A stretch of 64,000 nucleotides of DNA from Acinetobacter calcoaceticus. GTDB taxonomy: Bacteria > Pseudomonadota > Gammaproteobacteria > Pseudomonadales > Moraxellaceae. The notes beneath the pieces were generated by a model. That model was given only the letters and a program-made list of their open reading frames with translations, made no database searches and was not told the DNA's origin. The stretch is from NCBI RefSeq assembly GCF_004345325.1, contig NZ_SLVJ01000001.1, positions 186,001 to 250,000 of the forward strand, written 5' to 3'. The position numbers and the translations under genes are program-made. Positions 1-9,000 of this stretch are shown one piece after another (positions within the stretch are counted from its first letter, which is position 1; each line of letters begins with the position of its first letter).

Positions 1-2
1 TT

Positions 3-899
3 GCGCGCAGTGAGAAAGTGCTCAGTGATGCGCTAATTCAACCCGTGACCTTGATCGTAACCTTATCTATGGTCTTGACCCCAATGCTGTATTGGTTGGT
101 GTCTTCAGTCCTGATTCCACGTTTTGAAAAAACCGAACAAGCCCAATATGATGAGATTCCCGATCAACATGCTCCGATGATCATTGCAGGTTTCGGACGT
201 TTTGGTCAGATCATCGCCCGTGTGGCACATATGCAACACATCGCCTTTACTGCGGTAGATCACAATTTACAGCGTATCGACTTTGTTCGTCGTTATGGGG
301 GCAAGCTATATTATGGCGACCCCACCCAACCCGAATTACTGCGCTCTGCTGGTATACAACACGCCAAAATATTTATCTTGGCGCTGGATGATGTAGAAGA
401 CTCGATCACCGTGGCGCGCTATATCCGCTTGAATTATCCGCAATTGCCGCTGTTGGCTCGGGCAAGAGATCGTCACCACCTGCATTTACTCCGTGATCTC
501 GGCATCGAATATATCTGGCGTGAGACCTACCTGTCGTCATTGGGTATGGCATTCCGCGCCCTGTGTGAATTGGGTATTCCTGAAGAAAAAGCCCATCAAA
601 GTGTAGAATTGTTCCGAGATATTGATGAACAGTTACTCGATCAACAACAGCGCATCTACACTGATGATCAAAAAGTTTATGAAAGTTATCGCAACTTTAT
701 TACTGAGCTAGAGCATTTGTTTGAAAGTGACAGCAAAGCACAACAACTGCAATCTGCATCCGATGCTGATTTTGGGGATCAGTTCGAGGATGCCTTTGAC
801 GATGAGTTTGATGATGCGTTTGAGAATGAGCCTGAAGCCGCAGATGCAGCACCACCACAACAAGATCGACTTGATATTCGGCGAAAAGAACAAGATTAA
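3..899 (+). CDS. KefB/KefC-type K+ efflux antiporter, C-terminal part (5' end outside window)
   Basis: The reading frame is open from the first bases of the window, so the start lies upstream. What remains is the last membrane segment (hydrophobic stretch ending near PMLYWLVSSVLIP) and a cytoplasmic RCK/TrkA-N domain with the nucleotide-binding signature GFGRFGQ and the acidic strand-end motif AVDHN. This is the layout of CPA2 glutathione-gated K+/H+ antiporters, which extrude K+ during electrophile stress. After the RCK domain comes a long helical stretch and a very acidic Asp/Glu/Phe tail with repeated FDDEF/FDDAF-like units, then a Pro/Gln end. The tail is longer and more acidic than I expect for E. 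coli KefC. KefB and KefC cannot be separated without the transport domain. Confidence 0.85.
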   Translation, partial: ARSEKVLSDALIQPVTLIVTLSMVLTPMLYWLVSSVLIPRFEKTEQAQYDEIPDQHAPMIIAGFGRFGQIIARVAHMQHIAFTAVDHNLQRIDFVRRYGGKLYYGDPTQPELLRSAGIQHAKIFILALDDVEDSITVARYIRLNYPQLPLLARARDRHHLHLLRDLGIEYIWRETYLSSLGMAFRALCELGIPEEKAHQSVELFRDIDEQLLDQQQRIYTDDQKVYESYRNFITELEHLFESDSKAQQLQSASDADFGDQFEDAFDDEFDDAFENEPEAADAAPPQQDRLDIRRKEQD

Positions 900-949
900 C
901 TTGTGATTTTTGTGATCGACACCATCAATGTCAAGATTTGGAGAATTTT

Positions 950-1825
950 ATGTCTGATATACGTCAACGTTTTTATATTGAAAACTGCCCGATTCGCGGT
1001 GAAGTGGTGCATTTAGAGCAAACCTTAAAGACCATCCTTGCTCAGCGTGAATATGCCCCTGCAGTCCAAGTACTGTTGGGTGAAATGCTGTCTGCCACTG
1101 CGCTATTGGCCAGCACCTTAAAAATTCGCGGACGCATCAGTTTGCAAATTCAAGCCCAAGGCACTTTGAAATGGGCCATGGCCGAATGTAGCCATCTGGG
1201 TGAATTACGTGCTTTGGCTGATTATGAAACTGACCCACGCTTTATGCAGGCCACGGACAGCAGCACCGTATTGAGCAGCTTGGTCAGTCCAGTGTTGTTT
1301 ATCAATATCGAACCTGAACATGGCGAGCGCTATCAAGGCATCGTGCCGTTGGATAAACCGACTTTGGCCGCGTGCTTGATGCAATACTATGATCTGTCTG
1401 CACAGATCCCGACCAAGATCGTGTTGGCCAGTAGTGCAGAACGTGCTGGTGGTTTATTGATCCAGTTATTGCCGCGCAATAGTGATGAAGAGCAACAATT
1501 GATTGATGAAGATATTTGGCCACGACTCACCATCTTGACCGAAACTTTAAAAGCGCATGAGCTGACCGATCTGGATGCACAGGAAATTTTATATCGTTTA
1601 TACAACGAAGAAGATGTGCGTATGCCTGAGGCTGAAGCACTACACTTTGCCTGTACCTGCTCCAAAGAACGTTGTGCCAATGCGCTGATCCAGATCGGTG
1701 CTGATGCAGTCAAAGAAACCCTCGAAGTACAAAACCCAATCCAGATGGATTGCCAGTTCTGTAATAGCCAATATCAGTTTAGCGCTGAAGAAGCATTGGC
1801 CTTATTTGGTGAGCATCTTAGCTAA
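950..1825 (+). CDS. hslO: Hsp33 redox-regulated chaperone (291 aa)
   Basis: Hsp33 is a cytoplasmic holdase activated by oxidation that protects unfolding proteins during oxidative and heat stress. The C-terminal zinc/redox switch is visible as C235-x-C237 and C268-x-x-C271, the family signature. An extra Cys lies at 242. The N-terminal part matches the family around the ALLASTLKIRGR region, and the length fits the usual size of about 290 residues. I chose the ATG at 950 because GGAG at 940-943 sits six bases upstream; an in-frame ATG at 938 has no such site. The gene is followed by a strong hairpin and a hexamer repeat, then by another chaperone pair (cbpA-cbpM). Confidence 0.95.
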   Translation: MSDIRQRFYIENCPIRGEVVHLEQTLKTILAQREYAPAVQVLLGEMLSATALLASTLKIRGRISLQIQAQGTLKWAMAECSHLGELRALADYETDPRFMQATDSSTVLSSLVSPVLFINIEPEHGERYQGIVPLDKPTLAACLMQYYDLSAQIPTKIVLASSAERAGGLLIQLLPRNSDEEQQLIDEDIWPRLTILTETLKAHELTDLDAQEILYRLYNEEDVRMPEAEALHFACTCSKERCANALIQIGADAVKETLEVQNPIQMDCQFCNSQYQFSAEEALALFGEHLS

Positions 1826-1866
1826 TACGCAGATGCCTCACTGAGCGCAGCAAATCAACACCCACG

Positions 1867-1896
1867 ATGATGAGCAAGAGGGTCTTGCTCATCATT
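1867..1896 (+). terminator. Hairpin after hslO
   Basis: A perfect 13-bp stem (ATGATGAGCAAGA and its complement) closes a GGG loop 42 bases after the hslO stop. Only a short TT follows before the GACAAA array begins, so termination efficiency is uncertain. The stem itself is very stable. Confidence 0.6.
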
Positions 1897-1897
1897 C

Positions 1898-1975
1898 GAC
1901 AAAGACAAAGACAAAGACAAAGACAAAGACAAAGACAAAGACAAAGACAAAGACAAAGACAAAGACAAAGACAAA
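1898..1975. repeat. Hexanucleotide tandem array, 13 perfect copies of GACAAA
   Basis: Thirteen uninterrupted copies of the 6-bp unit GACAAA fill 78 bp, starting two bases after the hslO hairpin and ending about 93 bp before cbpA. Perfect hexamer arrays change length by replication slippage. The array is non-coding here, so a change would alter the spacing between hslO and the cbpA promoter region rather than a reading frame. Confidence 0.97.
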
Positions 1976-2030
1976 GATTGAAACAAACTTGAGCTGCTAC
2001 GGGGCTATCTAACTATTGGGATATGCATAA

Positions 2031-2049
2031 TAATCAATCAACTTGATTA
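2031..2049. promoter_or_regulatory. Inverted repeat upstream of cbpA
   Basis: TAATCAA and TTGATTA form a perfect 7-bp inverted repeat around TCAAC, ending 19 bp before the cbpA start. It has no T-run. It could be an operator or a 5'-leader hairpin; nothing in the sequence says which. Confidence 0.35.
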
Positions 2050-2068
2050 ACAACGATGATCCCTTCGG

Positions 2069-3004
2069 ATGAGCAAAAATTATTATCAAATATTGGGTCT
2101 AGCCCGAGATGCGACGCCAGAACAAATTAAAAAAGCCTATCGCAAACTCGCCCGTAAATATCATCCCGATGTCAGTAAAGAAGTCGATGCCGAAGCACAG
2201 ATGCAAAGCCTCAATGTGGCTTATGACACCTTGATGGATGCTGAAAAAAAACAAGACTATGACTTTAGCCTCGACCACCCCCAAGGCGCAGGCTTTTCAG
2301 GACAGTCAGGTGCAGGTTTCGCCGGCCAATACACTTCTGCAACAGGATCAGACTTTAGTGGATTTGAGGATCTGTTTGGCCGCTTTGGTGCAGGATTTGG
2401 GGGCGGCAGCGCTAATCGTTTCAATCAACAAGGGGCTCGACCGCTGCGTGGTGAGGATCAACATGCCCGTATCGAGGTAGATATTCACGTTGCCTATCAG
2501 GGCGATACTCAACAATTTAGCTTGCAGATTCCAAGTTATACCGCACTCGGTGAAGTCGAGATCCAACGTAAAACCTTGCAAGTCAAGATTCCCAAAGGCA
2601 TACCCAACGGTCAACAAATCCGTTTAGCACATCAAGGACAACAAGGCTTAAATGGTGGCACTGCGGGGGATTTGTATATCGAAATTCATTATCGAGAAAC
2701 CGATCAGATCCGTGTTGAGGGTGCTGATGTCTATCTCAAGGTCAATGTCACGCCTTGGGAATTGGCACTGGGTCAAAAGATTGCGGTCAACACTCCAGCA
2801 GGAAAAGTGCAAGTCAGTGTGCCCAAAGGCGGCCAATCTGGACAACAACTGCGCTTAAAGGACAAAGGTATTCCGGCTAAAACCCCAGGTCACCTTTTTC
2901 TCAATCTCAACATGGTGATTCCCCCTGCCGATAGCGCAGCACAGCAACAGGCTTATCAAGATTTGGCTCAGCAGTTTAGTGACTTTCAGCCACGCGAAAA
3001 ATAA
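2069..3004 (+). CDS. cbpA: DnaJ-class co-chaperone CbpA (311 aa)
   Basis: CbpA is a DnaJ homologue that stimulates DnaK and, in E. coli, binds curved DNA. Residues 1-70 are a J-domain with the invariant HPD at 32-34. A Gly/Phe/Ser-rich linker follows (about 72-135), then the two C-terminal substrate-binding barrels (about 140-300). The four CxxCxGxG zinc repeats of true DnaJ are absent, which separates CbpA from DnaJ. The start lacks a good Shine-Dalgarno sequence. The stop is 11 bases from the preferred cbpM start, so the two are one operon. The only obvious intergenic oddities upstream are the GACAAA array and a short inverted repeat. Confidence 0.92.
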   Translation: MSKNYYQILGLARDATPEQIKKAYRKLARKYHPDVSKEVDAEAQMQSLNVAYDTLMDAEKKQDYDFSLDHPQGAGFSGQSGAGFAGQYTSATGSDFSGFEDLFGRFGAGFGGGSANRFNQQGARPLRGEDQHARIEVDIHVAYQGDTQQFSLQIPSYTALGEVEIQRKTLQVKIPKGIPNGQQIRLAHQGQQGLNGGTAGDLYIEIHYRETDQIRVEGADVYLKVNVTPWELALGQKIAVNTPAGKVQVSVPKGGQSGQQLRLKDKGIPAKTPGHLFLNLNMVIPPADSAAQQQAYQDLAQQFSDFQPREK

Positions 3005-3015
3005 TGGAGTACATC

Positions 3016-3369
3016 ATGACCCAATTGCACTATCGTGAGATCGTCTGCGAAGGATGTTATGAAGCAGAAGTGATCGACCAACAACAATACTTTGATCTAC
3101 TGCACTTTGCCCAGATTTGTGGTCATTCACCAGAATGGGTCTTAGCATTGATCGAGCATGACATCGTGCATGTACGGCAACCTGCTGGCACACCACAGAA
3201 AGATCACCAGCATTATCAAGTGCTTGCCATAGATATTGCTCGGGCACGTCGTGCCTATCGCTTGCAACGCGATTTCGATGCCAGCTTGCCTGCTGTCGCA
3301 CTGATGCTGGAAATGATTGATGAGCTTCAAGGATTAAGGCAACAAATGAGATACAGTCAGAACAAATAA
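3016..3369 (+). CDS. cbpM: CbpM chaperone modulator (117 aa)
   Basis: CbpM is a small MerR-like HTH-fold protein that binds the J-domain of CbpA and blocks both its co-chaperone and DNA-binding activities. The C-terminal half resembles E. coli CbpM (pattern near DASLPAVALMLEMIDEL followed by a short Gln/Arg coiled tail), and the gene directly follows cbpA, as in E. coli. I prefer the ATG at 3016 because GGAG at 3006-3009 is correctly spaced. The upstream ATG at 3004 overlaps the cbpA stop and would add MEYI. The N-terminal half is divergent and family assignment rests partly on context. Confidence 0.85.
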   Translation: MTQLHYREIVCEGCYEAEVIDQQQYFDLLHFAQICGHSPEWVLALIEHDIVHVRQPAGTPQKDHQHYQVLAIDIARARRAYRLQRDFDASLPAVALMLEMIDELQGLRQQMRYSQNK

Positions 3370-3400
3370 AAACAGAATCGAAACTTTTTGTTAAATCAGC

Positions 3401-3425
3401 TGACAGGAGAATCCCTTGCCTGTCA
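3401..3425 (+). terminator. Weak hairpin after cbpM
   Basis: TGACAGG and CCTGTCA can pair across an 11-base loop about 30 bp after the cbpM stop. There is no convincing U-tract, so this is only a candidate end for the cbpAM transcript. Confidence 0.3.
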
Positions 3426-3473
3426 TGATGGTTATTTTCTATGCAGTTAATGTGAACGAGGTGCAGTGATCAA

Positions 3474-3821
3474 ATGAACATTAAAGTCATGAACAAGAAG
3501 CTCAAAAACATGTTCCCAGAATATGGTGAATTAATGACAGTGTTAAGACAATCCAATCCACATTTTGCCAAAATGTTGGAAGCACATGATGAACTCGATC
3601 GAGACATCACGCGCTTGAGACTCCACCCTGTACATGCCATCACCGATGACATCGAAACACTGAAACGAAAGAAATTAAAGTATAAAGATCAGCTTTATGC
3701 CTTATTGAGACAAGCACAAAGAACCCAGACCATGCCTCAACATCGTGAGCATCACCATCATGAAGATCCAGTATCAACGCATTCAACTGAGCCCTTCCCA
3801 TCGGCACTGCATGCAGATTAA
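3474..3821 (+). CDS. DUF465 (YdcH-like) small protein with His-rich tail (115 aa)
   Basis: The first 80 residues are a short helical hairpin of the DUF465/YdcH family: a Phe-Pro-rich start, AHDELDRDITRL, then a basic stretch around KRKKLKYKDQLYALL. The family is widespread and its function is unknown. This member has an added tail of about 30 residues with HREHHHHED and Ser/Thr/Pro, longer than typical YdcH. GAGGTG lies about ten bases before the ATG. It stands alone between cbpM and the convergent transporter gene. Cytoplasmic; no signal peptide or membrane segment. Confidence 0.7.
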   Translation: MNIKVMNKKLKNMFPEYGELMTVLRQSNPHFAKMLEAHDELDRDITRLRLHPVHAITDDIETLKRKKLKYKDQLYALLRQAQRTQTMPQHREHHHHEDPVSTHSTEPFPSALHAD

Positions 3822-3946
3822 TGATGCCTTTCTGATGCCACTTAAGTCTTCGTCAATGCATTCAGCAACTGAGTGATTGAACACATCCTAGGTCTAAAGC
3901 CTTGTGCAACCACAACCTTTTATGAACAGGAGTTTCAAACCCTCTT

Positions 3947-3962
3947 ATAGCGCATGCGCTAT
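3947..3962. repeat. Perfect 16-bp palindrome between two convergent genes
   Basis: ATAGCGCATGCGCTAT is fully palindromic and lies just after the stop of the CorA-family gene. It has no U-run on either side, so it is not a clear terminator. Confidence 0.4.
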
Positions 3963-3964
3963 GG

Positions 3965-5188
3965 TTATTTGAACTTGGTCATCTTGCTCACTTCTTTAAT
4001 GGTGTTCTTGATCGGCTCATAGTCCATAAACCAAAAGAGATTCACCCTTTGATCTTGATGCTGCTGTGCAAGTAGATCAATCACACTGCGCTCACCCCGC
4101 CCAACCAAATGGCGACGATAAAAATAATAAAGCAGTAGCAGTGTGGTCAGCAGCATCAATGCCAGCATGATCCAAAAACCGTGTTGTGATTTTAAGCCCG
4201 GAATAAATTCAAAATTCATCCCGTAGATCCCCGTCAACAACGTTAATGGTGCGAAAATTGCGGTGATGATCGCCAAAATACGCATGTTTTCATTGGTCTG
4301 ATTTGAGATCGCAGAAAAATGTAACTCGATCGCAGCTTGAATCGCACTCCTAAAACGCGCGGTATGTTTCTGTATGCGTTGAATATGATTGCTTAGATCA
4401 TTGATCCGCACCAAGACAATATCTTGGCGCTCAGGATTTTTCTTGGCTTTGACATGTTGATAATTGTCTACGATTTCATTGCTGAGTTCTTGGATGGCAT
4501 CAATTTGCTCCTCACATAGATTTTCAATTTGTTGAAAGGCCATATTTTCTTGCAGCAACTGATGCCATTTATTAAATCGTCGATGCCCTTGGAGTAAAGA
4601 TTCCTGCCAAAATTCCACCCGCTTGGTCAGATGAACCCGAATATCCTGATAACCATCCACCATACTGCTGAGCATGCGTAGTGCCAAATCAATCGGTGAG
4701 CTGGCCATTTTCCGTGGTTTATTTTGGTCTTCTACAGCGCGTGCCACCACTGTTTCGATACGTGCAATATAACTTTCAATGCTTGAGTTGCCGGTTTCAC
4801 GCACACTGATCAGCACCCGTGGCGTAATAATAAAGCTCATCGGTGTCGTGGCCAGCCCAAATAGACTTTCATGTTTTTCAGTGGCGTGTTCACCGACCGC
4901 GATCTGATCATCGGGTGTAATCAGTTTGCGAAAAATCAATAGGTCATAATCTTCAAGGGTATCAAAGGCACTGGGATGTTCGAGATTTAAAATATCTCGG
5001 ATGTGATATTCATTCAGGCACAGGCCCGTCAGTTGCTGGATCTCTTGCTGCCAGTCATCTGCACGATTGAGCAGATCTTCACGGCTACAATCCACCCAGA
5101 TAAATTCTGCATTCTGTTCAGGATCAGCCGTTTTCTGAATATAATTCAAACGCTCAGCGTTGAGTTGATAAAAGTAATAGCTTTGCAT
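3965..5188 (-). CDS. CorA/ZntB-family divalent cation transporter (407 aa)
   Basis: This inner-membrane protein belongs to the CorA family of Mg2+/Co2+/Zn2+ channels. It has a long cytoplasmic funnel (about 1-295) with helical stretches, then two membrane helices near the C-terminus. The selectivity motif Gly-Met-Asn is present at 323-325 in the sequence YGMNFEFIPG between the helices. Unlike standard CorA, about 50 residues follow the second helix. I use the ATG at 5188; a longer frame to 5269 would run through the pnp terminator and is not credible. No strong ribosome site is seen. The ion transported cannot be read from the sequence. Confidence 0.88.
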   Translation of the reverse strand: MQSYYFYQLNAERLNYIQKTADPEQNAEFIWVDCSREDLLNRADDWQQEIQQLTGLCLNEYHIRDILNLEHPSAFDTLEDYDLLIFRKLITPDDQIAVGEHATEKHESLFGLATTPMSFIITPRVLISVRETGNSSIESYIARIETVVARAVEDQNKPRKMASSPIDLALRMLSSMVDGYQDIRVHLTKRVEFWQESLLQGHRRFNKWHQLLQENMAFQQIENLCEEQIDAIQELSNEIVDNYQHVKAKKNPERQDIVLVRINDLSNHIQRIQKHTARFRSAIQAAIELHFSAISNQTNENMRILAIITAIFAPLTLLTGIYGMNFEFIPGLKSQHGFWIMLALMLLTTLLLLYYFYRRHLVGRGERSVIDLLAQQHQDQRVNLFWFMDYEPIKNTIKEVSKMTKFK

Positions 5189-5230
5189 AATCAATAAAAT
5201 AGTTGTTATTGGCTCAGTTGCATCATGCCA

Positions 5231-5261
5231 CAAAAAAGTCCGCATCAAGCGGACTTTTTTT
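5231..5261 (-). terminator. Intrinsic terminator of pnp
   Basis: AGTCCGC and GCGGACT form a 7-bp GC-rich stem around ATCAA, flanked by A6 and T7 so that the stem extends. It works in either direction and lies about 40 bases after the pnp stop and just before the next minus-strand gene. Confidence 0.9.
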
Positions 5262-5300
5262 GTGTGCAATCAATCAGAGATCAATTGCATCTCAGCAAGA

Positions 5301-7394
5301 TTAAACTTGCTCAATATCTTTCATGCTCAATTTGATACGACCACGGTTGTCGACATCTTGTACTTGTACTTTGATTTCTTGACCTTCGGTCAATACGTCA
5401 GTCACGTTTGCAACACGCTCATTTGAAATTTGTGAGATGTGCAATAGACCATCAGTACCTGGCAGGATATTTACAAACGCACCGAATTCAACGATACGAA
5501 TAACTTTACCCATATAGATCGTGCCAGGCTCGATTTCAGCAGTCAGTGCTTGGATCTTGGCAATCGCAGCTTTCGCAGCAGCTTTGGTTTCACCAAAGAT
5601 ACGGATGGTACCGTTGTCTTCAATATCAATCGCAGCTTTAGTTTCTTCAGTAATTTGACGAATGGTTGCGCCGCCTTTACCGATAACATCACGGATCTTG
5701 TCTGGATTAATGCTAATCACTTCGAAAGTCGGTGCATGCATTGAAATTTCAGGACGCGCACGTGAAAGCACTTGGTTCATCGCATTAAGAATGTGCATAC
5801 GACCTGCATATGCTTGATTCAATGCAACTTCCATGATTTCTTCGTTGATGCCTTCGATTTTGATGTCCATTTGAAGTGCAGTAATACCATTGGCAGAACC
5901 GGCAACTTTAAAGTCCATATCACCTAAGTGATCTTCATCACCTAAGATGTCAGAAAGAACTGCGAAACGCTCGCCTTCTTTAACCAGACCCATTGCGATA
6001 CCCGCAACTGGCGCTTTCAAAGGTACACCTGCATCCATCAGTGCCAAAGATGCACCACAAACAGACGCCATTGAAGACGAACCATTTGATTCAGTAATAT
6101 CAGATACGATACGGATTACATACGGGAAGCGATCAGCTGCAGGAAGTACAGCTTGTACACCACGACGTGCCAAACGGCCATGACCGATTTCACGACGTTT
6201 AGGACCAGTTTCACGACCAGTTTCACCGACTGAGTAAGCAGGGAAGTTGTAGTGCAACATGAAGTTGTCAGTTTTAGTACCTGACAATGTATCGACCATC
6301 AAGGCGTCACGGGTATTACCCAAAGTCGCAGTCACTAATGCTTGGGTTTCACCACGAGTAAACAATGCTGAACCATGTGCACGGTCAAGTACACCCGCTT
6401 GTACATCTAAGCCACGAACAGTTTCAGTATCACGACCATCAATACGTGGTTTACCAGACAAGATGTTGTCACGTACGGTACGGTATTTTAGATCTTCAAA
6501 TAATTCATTAACTTCATCAGCAACACCGGCTTCTGAACCTTCAGGCGCAAATTGAGCCATTGCTTCAGTGTGCAATGCATCCAGTGCCGCATAACGGTCT
6601 TGTTTAACAGCAACGGTATAGGCTTCAGAAATCTTCGCTTCAAAAGCAGCTTTAAGCTTGCCAAGAAGTTCTTCATTTTTAGTTGGTGCAACCCAAGTTG
6701 ATGCTTTAGCACCAGCAGCAGCTGCAAATTCTTTAATCGCTTGGATCGCAATTTGCAATTCGTCATGACCGAACAGTACAGCACCGAGCATTTGATCTTC
6801 TGAAAGCTCTTTGGCTTCAGATTCAACCATCAATACTGCAGCTTCAGTACCTGCAACCACAAGGTCAAGATCACTTTCTTTCAGTTGTTCATGATTTGGG
6901 TTAAGGACATATTCACCGTTGATCAGACCAACACGCGCACCCGCGATTGGACCACGGAACGGTGTACCTGCGATTGAAAGCGCAGCAGAAGTACCCAACA
7001 TTGCAGCAATATCAGCATCCATGGTTTTGTCAGAAGACACCACAGTCGCAGTCACTTGGATTTCGTTGTAATAACCTTCTGGGAACAATGGACGGATTGG
7101 ACGGTCAATTAAGCGTGAAATTAAAGTTTCAGCTTCAGAAGCACGACCTTCGCGCTTACCATAACCGCCTGGAATACGACCAGCAGCATATTGTTTTTCT
7201 TGATAATTCACAGTAAGTGGGAAGAAATCTTGACCCGCTTTAGCAGTCGGTTGAGCCACAACAGCAACCAATACAGTGACGCCACCCATAGTGACTAATA
7301 CAGTGTTGGCTTGACGTGCAACGCGACCTGTTTCCAATACCACCTGATGTTGGCCGAATTGGAATTCTTTACGAATAATATTGAACATAGACAT
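5301..7394 (-). CDS. pnp: Polynucleotide phosphorylase (697 aa)
   Basis: PNPase degrades RNA phosphorolytically from the 3' end and is part of the degradosome in many bacteria. Two RNase PH-like domains are visible (about 1-140 and 310-540, with the all-helical domain between), followed by a KH domain with [12 protein letters not shown] and a C-terminal S1 domain with [18 protein letters not shown]. Length matches the family (E. coli 711 aa). The first two possible ATGs (residues 1 and 3) are equally likely; AGGA lies upstream. It follows rpsO on the same strand, the conserved rpsO-pnp pair, with a hairpin between them. Confidence 0.97.
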   Translation of the reverse strand: MSMFNIIRKEFQFGQHQVVLETGRVARQANTVLVTMGGVTVLVAVVAQPTAKAGQDFFPLTVNYQEKQYAAGRIPGGYGKREGRASEAETLISRLIDRPIRPLFPEGYYNEIQVTATVVSSDKTMDADIAAMLGTSAALSIAGTPFRGPIAGARVGLINGEYVLNPNHEQLKESDLDLVVAGTEAAVLMVESEAKELSEDQMLGAVLFGHDELQIAIQAIKEFAAAAGAKASTWVAPTKNEELLGKLKAAFEAKISEAYTVAVKQDRYAALDALHTEAMAQFAPEGSEAGVADEVNELFEDLKYRTVRDNILSGKPRIDGRDTETVRGLDVQAGVLDRAHGSALFTRGETQALVTATLGNTRDALMVDTLSGTKTDNFMLHYNFPAYSVGETGRETGPKRREIGHGRLARRGVQAVLPAADRFPYVIRIVSDITESNGSSSMASVCGASLALMDAGVPLKAPVAGIAMGLVKEGERFAVLSDILGDEDHLGDMDFKVAGSANGITALQMDIKIEGINEEIMEVALNQAYAGRMHILNAMNQVLSRARPEISMHAPTFEVISINPDKIRDVIGKGGATIRQITEETKAAIDIEDNGTIRIFGETKAAAKAAIAKIQALTAEIEPGTIYMGKVIRIVEFGAFVNILPGTDGLLHISQISNERVANVTDVLTEGQEIKVQVQDVDNRGRIKLSMKDIEQV

Positions 7395-7521
7395 GTAATT
7401 GTATTTCCTGATTTTATTCTAGTGGAGACCCCTAAGGTTTGGCATTCGTTACCTGAGGTAAACATAAATGACAAAGCTTAGAAGCCGACCTCACCAGATA
7501 CTTTGAAAAAACACCTTTTAA

Positions 7522-7554
7522 AAACACAAAGAAGGAGCGAACATTCGCCCCTTC
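7522..7554 (-). terminator. Hairpin between rpsO and pnp
   Basis: In the minus-strand RNA an 11-bp stem forms (GAAGGGGCGAA with TTCGCTCCTTC, one G-U pair) with a tiny loop, followed by a T-rich stretch. It is placed between rpsO and pnp like the E. coli attenuator/RNase III region, and probably ends most rpsO transcripts or serves as the pnp processing site. Confidence 0.65.
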
Positions 7555-7636
7555 TCAATTACCTAATCAACGCTAGGTAGACTTCTGCTTTCAGCAATTG
7601 CACATGCATATTACGAAATTAAAAGTTTAAATCGAA

Positions 7637-7906
7637 TTAACGACGTAAACCTAGAGCAGCAATCAAATCGCTATAACGTGTTGCGTCTTTACCTTTAAGG
7701 TAATCAAGCAATTTACGACGTTGGTTAACCATACGGATTAAACCGCGGCGGCTGTGGTGATCATGTTTGTGATCTTTAAAGTGACCTTGCAAACCATTGA
7801 TTTGTGCAGTCAAAAGTGCCACTTGAACTTCTGGTGAACCTGTGTCGTTTTCAGCGCGAGCGAATTTAGCAACGATTTCTGCGCGGTCTGCGATAGTTAA
7901 AGCCAT
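7637..7906 (-). CDS. rpsO: 30S ribosomal protein S15 (89 aa)
   Basis: S15 binds the 16S rRNA central domain early in 30S assembly. The 89-residue length and the conserved core [32 protein letters not shown] and the [11 protein letters not shown] segment identify it without doubt. A GGAGAAATCG ribosome site precedes the ATG. It heads the rpsO-pnp operon. The long gene-free DNA upstream should hold its promoter; I could not find a well-spaced -35/-10 pair. Confidence 0.98.
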   Translation of the reverse strand: MALTIADRAEIVAKFARAENDTGSPEVQVALLTAQINGLQGHFKDHKHDHHSRRGLIRMVNQRRKLLDYLKGKDATRYSDLIAALGLRR

Positions 7907-8439
7907 TCGATTTCTCCGAGATGCTTAAAAGTATAAAGATTGATAAAAATCAATTTGGTCAAAAAACCACGTTGACTGCCGTGCATCACTACAGCATTGC
8001 GCTATTTTAAATCAACTACCCCAAGATTGCAAAAGAAGCCTTGCATATTTGTGCTTTTGAGACCGAATAAACAGCTTGCATTTTGAAACTCTCGCCGATT
8101 AGCGCTGAGCGCTGCCTATTTTATTGCATGCACTGAAGTTTAGCCTGACTGCAGACCGTGGTTTCTGTGCTCAACAAATAAAAATGTAAGATGCATCACA
8201 AGTTTAGTGTAATTTTCACTTAAACTATTTAAAGATACAGTGCCTAAGCGATCGCCGATGCTTCAAGTTACAGTTGTGACTTTTTTTAAAATATTTATGA
8301 CACTTTTCCATTTTCCAGTGGCCCTTTTGAGAAACGTTTTTAGATGATGTCAATGCTCACTTTTTATTAAAAAATTGTTTTGTTCAATTAATTGATTCTA
8401 CATTATTTGAAAATTTTGCATTTCCCATAGCGAGAAAAG

Positions 8440-8471
8440 AAAAGACCCTTAAGCAAGCTTAAGGGTCTTTT
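8440..8471. terminator. Strong bidirectional terminator-like hairpin with no adjacent gene
   Basis: AAAAGACCCTTAAG pairs with its perfect complement around a short loop, and T-rich DNA follows on both strands. No annotated gene ends near it in either direction: rpsO starts about 530 bp away and recD ends about 530 bp on the other side. Confidence 0.7.
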
Positions 8472-8615
8472 CTGCGCTGTAATGTCTTAATTAATCATTG
8501 TGATTATTTCGTTTATAGGCAGTCGTTCGTGATGAACTCACGTTCTTATGATGATAAAATCGTTAATGCAATTAAGAATTAATTTCAATTGACGCTATTT
8601 TTCCATCAAATCCGT

Positions 8616-8640
8616 GATACAAATCACTTAAGTTTGTATC
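8616..8640. repeat. Inverted repeat GATACAAA/TTTGTATC
   Basis: A perfect 8-bp inverted repeat spans a 9-base loop, followed on the plus strand by ATTTTAT. It could be an operator or the 3' end of a small transcript. Confidence 0.35.
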
Positions 8641-8744
8641 ATTTTATAAGAAGCCTTAAGCTTAAATTGAGTATCGCAAACTTTTATTTAATTTAGATTA
8701 AATTTTCAAATAATTAAAGCAATCGCTGAAAAAATCCAAGCAAT

Positions 8745-8782
8745 AAAAAAGCCTTGTAGTCTCTCCCAAAACTACAAGGCTT
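8745..8782 (-). terminator. Terminator downstream of recD (minus strand)
   Basis: AAGCCTTGTAGT and ACTACAAGGCTT form a 12-bp perfect stem with a 10-base loop. On the minus strand it is followed by a T-run (complement of A6), so it fits termination of the recCBD transcript about 220 bp after recD. Confidence 0.75.
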
Positions 8783-8949
8783 AGCGGCTGTAAATTTCTT
8801 GCTTATGACCTACGTACTTGTAAGTTCGCAATCTCTCGACTTTAAATTATTATCATTGTGCGATTTATCTCAACGATCCGTGCTGAGCTATTTATGCCTG
8901 TCATCATCTCAAAAAGTCCACACATTCTCTATGGGGTATTTTCTCGAAT

Positions 8950-8973
8950 CCTTGTAAGCCATTTCCTACAAGG
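8950..8973. repeat. Inverted repeat CCTTGTA/TACAAGG after recD
   Basis: A 7-bp inverted repeat with a 10-base loop, close to the recD stop. Its arms share CCTTGTA with the terminator at 8745-8782. No U-tract follows. Confidence 0.35.
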
Positions 8974-9000
8974 GTGGATTATCTGCTGAATTTTGGCACT

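Larger units (their letters stand above)
7907..9000. other. 1.1-kb gene-free region with several hairpins
   Basis: No coding sequence with a credible start, ribosome site or family similarity was seen on either strand. The DNA is AT-rich and holds a long symmetrical hairpin (8440-8471), an inverted repeat GATACAAA/TTTGTATC (8616-8640), a minus-strand terminator (8749-8782) and a CCTTGTA/TACAAGG repeat (8950-8973). No tRNA was recognised. It must contain the rpsO promoter and may hold small RNA genes. Confidence 0.6.

Noticed and set aside
3890..3900. A single GGTCTAAAGCC resembling the 14-bp repeat unit
   Set aside because: Only one copy is present, with no tandem neighbours, so chance is the simplest explanation.
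5189..5269. Upstream start of the CorA-family gene
   Set aside because: The extension passes through the pnp terminator and lacks a ribosome site.
7921..7970. TTGACC and TATACT on the minus strand as an rpsO promoter
   Set aside because: The spacer is about 21 bp, too long for a standard sigma-70 promoter.
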